Origin: Hepatocystis sp. ex Piliocolobus tephrosceles
Lineage: Eukaryota; Apicomplexa; Aconoidasida; Haemosporida; Plasmodiidae
Assembly (NCBI GenBank): GCA_902459845.2
Contig: CABPSV020000212.1
Location: forward strand, 6,954-22,889
Direction of reading: 5' to 3'
DNA: 15,936 bases
Positions 1 to 9,100 of this stretch are shown here, piece by piece; position 1 is the stretch's first letter, and each line of letters starts with the position of its first letter. Below the pieces are notes generated by a model. That model was not told the origin of the DNA. It ran no database searches and saw only the letters and a program-made list of their open reading frames with translations. The translations under genes and the position numbers were made by a program.

Positions 1-361
<361 letters not shown>

Positions 362-368
<7 letters not shown>

Positions 369-376
369 ATGGATAA
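362..376 (+). promoter_or_regulatory. Five-codon uORF overlapping the selenoprotein start
   Basis: An ATG at 362-364 opens a frame reading M-K-N-G-stop that ends at 376, past the main start codon at 369-371. Ribosomes starting here would bypass the main start unless they reinitiate. The arrangement is seen directly; an effect on translation is inference. Confidence 0.4.
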
Positions 377-1059
377 TAAAAGAGAAGATAAAAATAAAGA
401 ATATGAAAGTGTTTTAAAAGATAGGAAGTTGAAATATGAAAAATTAAAAAGAAATAGTTTTACCAATAACCGGTTTTTATTATCAATAGTAGGCTTTATA
501 AAGTTTATTTGGAATTGCTTGATATCAACTATAAACATTGTAACACATAAACAAATAAATAAATAAATATACAGATATGATATATGTAGTTTCTAATATG
601 TTGGTATACTTATAAATGGCTTGTATAAATTTATAAAATGTGTTATCTAGTTAAATCATACTTAGGTTAAAATATATATATTTTTTTTTTTTTTTTTAGT
701 TACGCATATTTTTAAGAACTTTATTCGGATTAGCTGATGACCCACATGTATTTTTTTTTTTATTTTTTTTTAAACACATTTCCTTTTATTTTTTTATTGT
801 TACAAATTTATAACTATGTAACAGTTACACAATTATTACATGTTATTAGTGTGTGCGACATACGAGTATATGTGCTATTTGCTTCATTTTTTTTTTTTTT
901 TTTTTTTAACTATTTTTATAGGGTTTAAAAGGTCAGGGAAATGATGGCAATGATGGTAATAATGGTTTTGGTAAAAAAAAAAAAATAGGTACTTTACATA
1001 AAGCAAACATAGTGGAATTAAAAAATTTAAGTACCTGTTTGGGTAGCACATGAGGATAA
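369..1059 (+). CDS. SelK-like selenoprotein, three exons, C-terminal Sec-Gly
   Basis: Model: exons 369-539, 700-747 and 922-1059, all phase 0, with introns GTAACA…TTTTTTTAG and GTATTT…TTTTTATAG. The product is 118 residues. Residues 1-35 are Lys/Glu-rich. One membrane segment follows (about 36-57, FLLSIVGFIKFIWNCL…), then LRIFLRTLFGLADDPH from the middle exon, which resembles the FFKTLL stretch after the membrane helix of selenoprotein K. Next come a Gly/Asn-rich part (GQGNDGNDGNNGFG), a Lys run and a tail ending CLGST-Sec-Gly. The TGA at 1051-1053 is followed by one Gly codon and TAA, as in selenoproteins with Sec near the C-terminus. A SECIS structure lies about 110 nt downstream, strong independent support for recoding. 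Plasmodium is known to make a few selenoproteins, some distantly related to SelK/SelS; which one this is I cannot say. SelK proteins sit in the ER membrane and act in ER protein quality control; that role here is inference. ATG 369 is the first start in frame, since TGA precedes it at 363-365. Confidence 0.85.
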
Positions 1060-1060
1060 C

Positions 1061-1093
<33 letters not shown>

Positions 1094-1152
1094 CCGCTCC
1101 AAAAAAAAAAAAAAAAATAAAATAAAAGAGACATATTTTCTTTAAATAAATT

Positions 1153-1226
1153 ATAACTCATAAATGATTTGCTAATTTTGAAAATACATTTAACATGTAT
1201 AAAATAGCGATGAACAATGATGTTAT
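1153..1226 (+). promoter_or_regulatory. SECIS element (selenocysteine insertion, 3' UTR)
   Basis: The strand folds by eye into a textbook eukaryotic SECIS. Helix I: ATAACTCAT (1153-1161) pairs with ATGATGTTAT (1217-1226), leaving one bulged T. A small internal loop AA/ACA follows. The quartet comes next: ATGA at 1164-1167 faces TGA at 1211-1213, giving the tandem A·G and G·A pairs plus a U·U pair (1168/1211). Helix II: 1169-1179 pairs with 1201-1210 (core GCTA/TAGC and TTTT/AAAA, with A1175 bulged). The unpaired GAAA at 1180-1183 supplies the conserved AA. Helix III is ATACAT (1184-1189) with ATGTAT (1195-1200), closing a 5-nt loop. This is the form II layout. It begins about 100 nt after the TGA at 1051, a workable distance. 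It would recruit the SECIS-binding protein and Sec-tRNA elongation factor. Confidence 0.88.
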
Positions 1227-1294
1227 CCATTTATTATAAAGTAATATGTTGTGTTATGAAAATAAAATAAAAGATAAATAGAAATGGAATGGAT

Positions 1295-1334
<40 letters not shown>

Positions 1335-1835
1335 TTATTTATTTATTTATTTATTTATTTATTTGTCTTTTTACTTATTTATCTATTTACTAATTTATTT
1401 GTATTTATACACATTCACGTCTCTTTACAAAACAATTTTAACATCCACATTATTTGCACATCTTGACTCTTTTGAATTTATAATTCTATATAAAATGAGT
1501 TTATGTTTTTTTTTTTTTTTGTGCCCACTTGTTCAATATATATATATATATATATGTGCTTTTGCAAGCATTTTATGATAAAATAAAAAAAATTCAATTA
1601 ATAACACAAGTGTTTCATCAATTGTCTTATGAATAAAATTGAAAAAAAATAAGTTATCTATGTAACATTTAGAAATAAAAAAAAAAAAAAAAAAAACTGT
1701 AAAAATTAAATTAAAAAAAACAATTTAAAAAAATGCAAAAGGTTAAGAAGTTAATTCATAAAACATATACATAAATATGTGCATGTATGTATGTATAAAA
1801 AACAAAATACATAATGTTCATATTAACAAATAATA
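1227..1835. other. Convergent intergenic region with microsatellites, no gene seen
   Basis: This lies between the 3' end of the selenoprotein transcript and the stop codon of the ceramide synthase. It holds a (TA)n run (about 1300-1331), (TTTA)n just after it, a second (TA)n near 1538-1555, and poly(T)/poly(A) tracts. The longer open frames here come from low-complexity DNA (YIYIYI, FFFF, LFIYLFIY). The region probably contains the 3' UTRs of both genes. Confidence 0.5.
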
Positions 1836-2030
1836 TTAATGCTCTTTTAATTTCTGTGTTTCTTTTTTCTTTGTGGTAATTTTTTCATCTTCATCATCAC
1901 TGCGCACATCTACAATTTCTTCTTTGTTTACTGAAATAAAAAAAAAAAAAAAAAAAAAAAAGGTCATGCATATGTATAAATGCACACATATATGTGTTAT
2001 GTATGTATTATACATATACAAATATGTTGC

Positions 2031-2069
<39 letters not shown>

Positions 2070-2477
2070 TCTCATTTTTTTTTTTTTTTTTTCTTCTCCA
2101 CAGTTTTTGTTATTACTTGATTGTTTTATAAATGTGTGAGTCATTTTTATAATTAAATAGAACCAATAACAGTGCAATAACTGAAAAAAAAAAAAAAAAA
2201 AAATAGTAAAATCAATAATGAAATCAAATATAACAATGCTATAAATGGGCATGACATATTTATATACATGTGAATATATCTAATATATGTATAAATAACG
2301 TAAAAACAATTTTAAACCGCACTAAAAATGGAATCAACATTATGTAACTATATCATATTTCATTATGTAATGTAACACGTGTTATTTTGCATATATGTAT
2401 ATATACAATATACATGCGTACATACGTTTGTATCTTTTAAAACTAATAATTTCAAATTCGCACAAAACAAAAAAATT

Positions 2478-2550
<73 letters not shown>

Positions 2551-3534
2551 TTTTTTTTTTTTTTTGTTTTATTTTATTTTATTTTTTTTTTTTTTCATCA
2601 ATACCATTAACAACCACATACAGCCAAGTTGAATGACAACTCCAGGTACATCGAAATGAGAATTCACAAATCCGTTAGTATATATTCTTATTTCATGGAT
2701 ATCGCTCAGTGGCATAACAACATAAAACGAATATAATATTATACGAAAAAAAAAGTAAGATAAAACAAAACATGTATAAGATATATTTAAATAGAATTTG
2801 TATTGAGACTTGGAATAGACTATTGCTTTTGATAAATATAGTAATATATCTACTACATCATGAACAAGAAGAATAACTAATCCAACCCTCCAAAAATTAA
2901 GCATATGTGAATATGTTAACAGTGATATAGTTGATATATGATGTGTTACAAAAACATAATAATCTTTCCTTTTTTTTTCAAATTTTAAATAAAATAAACA
3001 AGACGACCAAAAACTTATCTGTAATATATAAAAATAATAAACATAATTATTTATATACATATATGGCCATCCTCTTTTATTTTCGTTATATTCATCTTCT
3101 GTAACTAAAAAAAACCATTTTCCTGTCGTTTCTTTTAAACACATTTTTACCCACCCATTTTTATTATTGAAATAACCTGACATAGATAGCAATAAAATAA
3201 AGTTATATAAAAATGAAAAACTGTGCCATAACGCAAACCAAACATTTTCTTTCCATTTATATTCCGCTCCATCTTTAGATATATTCAATTTGTAATTTAC
3301 TTTATCTAATAAAGATTTATTACATCGGTTATATAAAATACTTCCTTTTTTTATTACATCACTACGTATCCCCGTAACCAAAAAACGTAATATAATCATA
3401 CCAATAAAAATTATTAAAAATAAATATATGTCCCATATTGATATTTTTGGATTTAGTATATAAGTTTCAGTAAAACTTAGATTTTTATAATTGTTAAAAT
3501 ATTTATCTAATGTGTGTAGGTAATGTGTGGTCAT
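1836..3534 (-). CDS. Ceramide synthase (LAG1/TLC domain), three exons
   Basis: Exons in coding order: 3534-2605, 2180-2117 and 1930-1836, giving 362 residues. The protein is a multi-pass ER membrane enzyme that N-acylates a sphingoid base with acyl-CoA to make (dihydro)ceramide. The diagnostic Lag1 motif is at residues 198-235: the His pair (H198, H199), STISLLTYSHMLNFWRVG, then VHDVVDILLYLSK with D226 and D229. Hydrophobic segments lie near 33-53, 100-118, 163-182, 198-235 and 250-275, with a last one built across the first splice (…CMWLLM joined to LLHCYWFYLIIKM). The Trp-Phe-Tyr stretch is typical of the final TLC helix. The last exon gives the acidic tail DVRSDDEDEK, matching the RSD-acidic tail of many ceramide synthases. 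Intron 1 is ATG|GTATTG…TTTCAG. The intron 2 donor is taken as A|GTAATA (2116); T|GTGGAG at 2101 also keeps the frame and would lengthen exon 2 by 15 nt. No Hox-like domain is present. Confidence 0.92.
2481..2548. repeat. 68-bp poly(T) run inside ceramide synthase intron 1
   Basis: There are 68 uninterrupted T on the plus strand, so 68 A in the pre-mRNA, followed by further T-rich sequence to about 2595. It lies just downstream of the intron 1 donor and is non-coding in the spliced model. Exact length is likely to be variable and prone to sequencing error. Confidence 0.9.
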
Positions 3535-3834
3535 ACTGAAAATTTACTAAAAATAATATATATAAAAAAAAAAAATAAAAAATAAAAATAAATAAAAAAA
3601 AAATATAAAAAAAAAATGTATAAACAACAAAACATAACAAATTAAAATAAAATACCAAAGAATAATATGCAATATAGTGGAATAAAAATATCAAAAATAT
3701 AACTTCTATTTTCCAAATATTTTTTGTTATAACAATGAGTATGTAAATTATTACAAGGAATGAAGTAAATAATAAAATATAACGAGTAAAATAGAAATGA
3801 GATAAAAAGAAAAGAAAAACAAAATAAATGCAAT

Positions 3835-3903
3835 AATGTAGTTTATTAAATAGAAATAATCTAGTTTGTTAAATAGGAATAATGTAATTTATTAAATATA
3901 AAT
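3835..3903. repeat. 23-bp tandem repeat, three copies
   Basis: Three adjoining 23-nt units begin at 3835, 3858 and 3881, each of the form AATNTANTTTNTTAAATANNAAT with a few substitutions. It lies about 300 bp upstream of the ceramide synthase start and is non-coding. Confidence 0.75.
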
Positions 3904-3918
3904 AATTATAAACAAAAC

Positions 3919-3979
3919 ACAAAAAAATATAAAAGAACACAAAAAAATACAAAAAAATACAAAAAAATACAAAAAAATA

Positions 3980-4012
<33 letters not shown>
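3919..4012. repeat. 10-bp tandem repeat (TACAAAAAAA) running into poly(A)
   Basis: Several units of TACAAAAAAA (clearest 3947-3980) run into 32 consecutive A at 3981-4012. This looks like ordinary slippage-driven low-complexity DNA. Confidence 0.75.
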
Positions 4013-4015
<3 letters not shown>

Positions 4016-4091
4016 TGAGTTAAATATCATTAGCTAGTACTAAAAATGAATAAAATGCTAAAGTTAAAACATAACTATATTCACTTGTGCT

Positions 4092-4146
<55 letters not shown>

Positions 4147-4291
4147 AATATGTATAAACTAAAAACAAATGAACATTATTTTCATCTTTTCACTCTTGTT
4201 TTTGTATATTAAAAAAAAAAAAATAAAAAATTTCAACATATATATAATAAAAAACTTGATTAATTCCATTTTTAGTCAATCACAAAAAAAA

Positions 4292-4366
4292 AGTGAAAAA
4301 GTAAAAATGAAAAAGTAAAAATGAAAAAGTAAAAATGAAAAAGTAAAAATGAAAAAGTAAAAATGA
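4292..4366. repeat. 14-bp tandem repeat (AAAAAGTAAAAATG), about five copies
   Basis: The unit AAAAAGTAAAAATG repeats about five times, then degenerates into related GATGGAAAATGGAAAATG-type sequence up to about 4470. It is non-coding purine-rich DNA. Confidence 0.7.
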
Positions 4367-5067
4367 AAAAAAAAAAGTAAAAAAATGAAAAGATGGAAAA
4401 TGGAAAATGGAAAATGAAAGGATTAAAAATATAAAGATGAAAAACGAAAAGACGACAAATATAAAGATGAGAAATAAAAGGTAATATATATATATATATA
4501 TAACATTATAATATAACAAAATGATAAACTAAAAATACAACTAGTTATTCTTAAGTAAACATGAGAGAATAATAAATGTACAGTATCAACTAAAGTATAA
4601 TATAAACAAAAACATAAAAACGAAATAAATTGCAAATAAAATAAATCATAAATAAAATAAAAATAAAGTCAATCTAAAAATAAAAAAAAAACAAAAGAAC
4701 TTATTATAAAAAATTGTGTATACTAATATTTAACTAGTTTATACACTTATTAATGTGCTCATTAATCAACGTAAACTATTAACAAAAATAAAGAATTAAA
4801 AATTTAGAAACAACAATAATAAATTTACTTAGTTGACACACTTTTTTTTTTTTTTTTTTTTTTTTTTTACTACATATATATAGCACATATGTATGCGTGT
4901 GTGCTTTTTTTTTTTTTTTTTTTATTATGTAGGATTTTGTTAAATTCAAGGTATTATCGTATATACATGTTTTTTCTTTTACATCTTATATTTTTAGAAT
5001 AAAATAATTACCTCGGTGTTTAACAAATTATAAAACACCTATGTATATAGATTTATAAACTATTTCT

Positions 5068-5098
<31 letters not shown>

Positions 5099-5438
5099 GT
5101 GTGTCTTCTTTAATACCTAAACAATGTATATTTTTACTTATTTGTCTTTTTATATATATGAACTTTGCTATATGCTCTCTTGAAAGCTTAAAATGTTCAT
5201 AAGATTCAATGTATTAAATATACTAACATATTCTTGTGTTTTTTTTAAAAACGTATGTGTCATAAAAGTTTACCTAAACCAACTTTGTTTGAAAATTAAT
5301 GCAGATGCTAAAAAAGATCCCAATATATTTTAAAAGTAATTCAATACATTTTAAAAGTAACTAGTTTTATATATGTGATAATAAAAAAAAGTACGAATAA
5401 AAGTATACACGAAAAAATAAAAAAAAAAAAAAAAAAAA

Positions 5439-5475
<37 letters not shown>

Positions 5476-5794
5476 TTAAAATAGCAAATATTGCATATAT
5501 ATTATGTCTATACATATATATTTGTACATGCTTATATACAAAATATAATAAACCTTCAAAAAAAAAAAAAAAAAAATAAAGCAAAATAAGTGGGATAAAG
5601 TTAAATAAACATTAAAAACATTTTTAAGTAAGCCTTTAAAAAAACTGCTATAAAAAAAAAAAAAAAGAAAAAAAAAAAAGTGCTTACTATGGATGTGAAG
5701 AAATAACGGAAAGGTTAAAAGCCGTGAAGAAGACGAAAGAAGTATGCTTTTAATAATATTGCAACAACAAAAATGACAATAACAAAATATACAT

Positions 5795-5892
5795 AAAAAA
5801 GTAAACATAAAAAAGTAAATATAAAAAAGTAAACATAAAAATGTAAATATAAAAAAGGAAATATAAAAAAGGAAATATAAAAAAGGAAATAT
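5795..5892. repeat. 14-bp tandem repeat (ATAAAAAAGTAAAC and variants)
   Basis: About seven units of roughly 14 nt alternate between AAAAAGTAAACAT, AAAAATGTAAATAT and AAAAAGGAAATAT forms. It lies in the 3' flank of the formin-like gene. Unit length and composition resemble the array at 4292. Confidence 0.65.
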
Positions 5893-5925
5893 AAATATTA
5901 GTAAAATTTTTTTTAAAAATAAATA

Positions 5926-5927
<2 letters not shown>

Positions 5928-6022
<95 letters not shown>
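5928..6022. repeat. (TAA)n microsatellite, about 32 copies
   Basis: A nearly perfect AAT/TAA trinucleotide array ends in two TAG variants. On the minus strand it reads as poly-Ile in one frame and poly-Leu in another, which creates false open frames. It lies about 140 bp past the stop codon of the formin-like gene, so it is probably in the 3' UTR or just beyond. Confidence 0.9.
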
Positions 6023-6085
6023 GTAATAGTAATAAGATGGGAACCAGTTGTGTCAAATAAATAAAAGCGAAACAAATAAAAACCG

Positions 6086-6111
6086 ATACCAATACCAATA
6101 CCAATACCAGA
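6086..6111. repeat. (ATACCA)4 hexamer repeat
   Basis: Four tandem ATACCA units (first ATACCAATACCAATACCA…) lie between the two arms of the inverted repeat 6045-6053/6124-6132, 50-70 bp past the stop of the formin-like gene. Confidence 0.8.
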
Positions 6112-6158
6112 GCGAACCCAATTACACAACTGTGAATAATATGTTTTTAATAAATTAT

Positions 6159-9100
6159 TTATTCAAATTCTGCTTCACAAAAGTTTTCAAAACTTAACCT
6201 TCGAACCGATCTCTTCTTTTCCTTTTCTATACTTTTTCTTTTCACTTCACATGCATAATTTATTGTGTTTGTAAGCGACTTTCTTTTTTTTAATTCAGTT
6301 TGTTCTATCTTAAACTCGTCATCATTTATCAATTTGCTCCTACTGTTATAGCCACTCACACTGTTATAGCCACTCGCACTGTTATATACATCCACACCAC
6401 TATATACACCCACTTCTCTACACACACCCACTTCGTTATTTACACTAATGTACATGTCATTGCCTCTTTGGTTATTTATTCCAAAAAGTCCATTCTGTTT
6501 TATACCAATATCTACATGGGTATTATAACCGAAATCATTGATTTCATTTACCATGCTTAGCTGTTTGTTGTTATTATTATTAATATAACCATTGGCAGAA
6601 TTCAAATTCGAAGTGTGATTATTTAATAACATATTTTTGTTTTTTACATTATCTTCATTTTTAACTTGTATCATATTTATATATTTATTGTATGACTCAA
6701 AAAAAAGAAAAAAATTAACAAAAAAATCTTCAGAATGTATAATTTTTTTGTTTTCATCAGTATAACTAAAAAAAGGAAAAAATGGTTTAATATCTCCAAA
6801 CCAAATAATAAGAATTAAATACTTTTTAATTAAAAGAACTATATTCCAAATAATATAAAGCATTTTTTTATAATTATCTTTAGTAAATTTATCTATTTTT
6901 TCTAAAAATTTATCTTCATCACTTATAACTGAATTATTATTTGTACTGGAATTAATATCAACTCCTATTTGTTCAGGTAATTTCGATGATATTTTATCAT
7001 TAATTTCTTTTTCACATAAAATACAACAAGACATTTGAAACTCGTTGTTATACATTTGGTTTAACAATTCTAAATAACAATTTATAAAATCAACAGATTT
7101 TTCATAAATATCTTTTACACAAAATTTATTTATTTTTTTAAATTCATTTAATTCTTTGTCAGTAAATATTTTTCCTGTATGTTCAGCTAAAAGAAGCATA
7201 ATACACTTTTCTCTTGATATTCGACCATTTTCTAAATATCCATACAATTTTTCCATTTTTTTCAATACAACATTCCAATGAAACCATTTATAATTTTTTG
7301 GTGTGTTTAACCAATTACATAAAAATAAAATATTACAAAAAAGTTGTTTTAATAAAATATGTTTATTTATTATCAAATCAATCATATGTAATTTGTTTAT
7401 TATATGTTTTAGTAAATCTTTATATATATAATCAAAATTTTCTATTAATATTAAATATTTGAATCGTTTATGTATATTTTTTATCGAACAAATAAATAAA
7501 CAAAACTCTTCATCTTCTAATATGTTAAAATCATCGTTCTTTTTTTTTTTATCTTCTTTATTTTTTATATTATATTGTTCTTTCGATAAATTTATTACGT
7601 TTTTAGATAAATTACTTCCCTCATTTTCGATTGTGTCATTAACTGTTGAAAAATAATCATTCATATTTAATCCATTGTTGTTATAATTATTCATTTTTTT
7701 CATATAATCATATTGCTTAAAATTAAATTTATCTTCCTTATTACTACTACTACTACTATTTTTATTATAATATTTATTGCGTCCGTTATAATCAGTGTCA
7801 GAATCATTTTGGTCTGATACACTTGTGTCTGACCACTCTGTATCTAATCCAGCTTCTACTCTATCTTTAACGTTTTGTTTTTTTTTTAAAAAATATTTTT
7901 TTATTATTTCTTTTTTTTTATCTGCTCCCACATGCGCATCTAACTGTTTTACTGTTTCATTCCAAAGTGAAAAATGTTTACTAAATTCATCAGGTATAGT
8001 ATGTAAAATAATTTCAAGAGTAGAAGAATCACAAGTACATTTTATAATTGATCTTATAATACGTTTCAAATTTTTATATTCATTTCTTCTTTTCAATGAA
8101 CATAACATTATCGTTATAGGTTGCGAAAAGTATCCAATACAACTAGCTCTTGTTATTTTTTTTTGAAATCTAAAATTAGTTCCACTATTTTTAGAATCGG
8201 GTAACATTTTTGTATTTATTTTTTGTTTTTTTTTTTTAGTAAACCATAATTCTAATCTTTTATCATTTATTAATGAAGCAGATGGAACCAATGATTCACT
8301 AGCTATACAATAGAATATAGACACCCCAATATATTTAATTATTTCATTTTTTATTTCATCAGAAGATTTAAAATAAATAATTTTATTTTGTTCTTCTTTT
8401 CCACTCTTCATAGAACTACGTTTAAAAAGAATTTCATTAAGTCCATCCTTATCATACATACTTAAACAAATCATACCAGAAGTAACAGTGTTTTTTTCTT
8501 TTTTTAGTATTTTATTATATTGAATTATATTTTGTATATGTTTTTCACTTGCTATATAACTATCTTCCACTTTTTTGTAATAATGTAAACCTTCATTTAT
8601 GGCAACATCCAAATCAACTAAATCCAGTGTAATATATTCAAAATTTAAATTCATTTCAATGTGAAAATTGGCTCGATTATTATCTACTATGTTATGTTTA
8701 TTCATTTGATCATTTTCTTTTGTTTCTGAAACAGAACCTGCAACAGAACCTGCAACAGAACCTGCAACAGAACCTGCAGCAGAACCTGCAGCAGAACCTG
8801 CATCTGAATCTCCACAGGAAAGTAAATTTTTCTTCAAAGAATTAGTCAAAGGAATTTTATTTAACATTAATCTCTCTTGTTTTTTTAAGTTTAATTCATC
8901 ATTAACTCGTCCTGTTTTTGTCAAATCATTATAATTTTCGTCTTCTATTTTTATTGTCATTACGTCTGTTCCTACTTCTCCCCATGTTCCTACCCTTACC
9001 TTTTCTTCTTCGTCCATTGTCTTTTCTTTATTTCCTTGCGCTTTTAATCGCATTACTTCTTTATTTATATTTAGAATAACATTTTTTCGATTTAGTAACA

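Larger units (their letters stand above)
3535..6158. other. Long intergenic region between two minus-strand genes
   Basis: This holds the promoter and 5' UTR of the ceramide synthase (left) and the 3' UTR of the formin-like gene (right). I find no convincing gene on either strand. Long open frames here are made of poly(I), poly(L) or poly(F) from microsatellites. Notable contents are given separately: tandem repeats at 3835-3903, 3919-4012, 4292-4366 and 5795-5892, the (TAA)n array at 5928-6022, the hairpin at 5015-5039, and a 21-bp tandem duplication at 5321-5362. Poly(T) tracts also occur at 4094-4141 (48 T), about 4843-4868, 4904-4923 and 5071-5098. Confidence 0.55.

Noticed and set aside
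540..566. Reading the first selenoprotein exon through to TAA as a complete 65-residue protein
   Set aside because: The last codons (VTHKQINK) come from intron sequence. A GTAACA donor at 540 joins in phase to two further exons that restore SelK-like features.
884..1102. Minus-strand frame of 72 codons overlapping the selenoprotein's last exon
   Set aside because: It is poly-Lys at both ends from homopolymers and conflicts with the well-supported plus-strand exon and SECIS.
1836..2252. Single 138-codon minus-strand gene
   Set aside because: It is two true ceramide synthase exons connected through intron low-complexity (FFFF, KKKK, YIYIYI).
2569..2604. C-terminus MVLMKKKKNKIK of the unspliced ceramide synthase frame
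   Set aside because: It runs from a GTATTG donor into the A-rich intron. Splicing to 2180 restores the last TLC helix.
5476..6129. Long minus-strand frame with poly-Ile (217 codons)
   Set aside because: It is made of the (TAA)n array, poly(T) and degenerate repeats, and has no domain or gene-like composition. It lies in the 3' flank of the formin-like gene.
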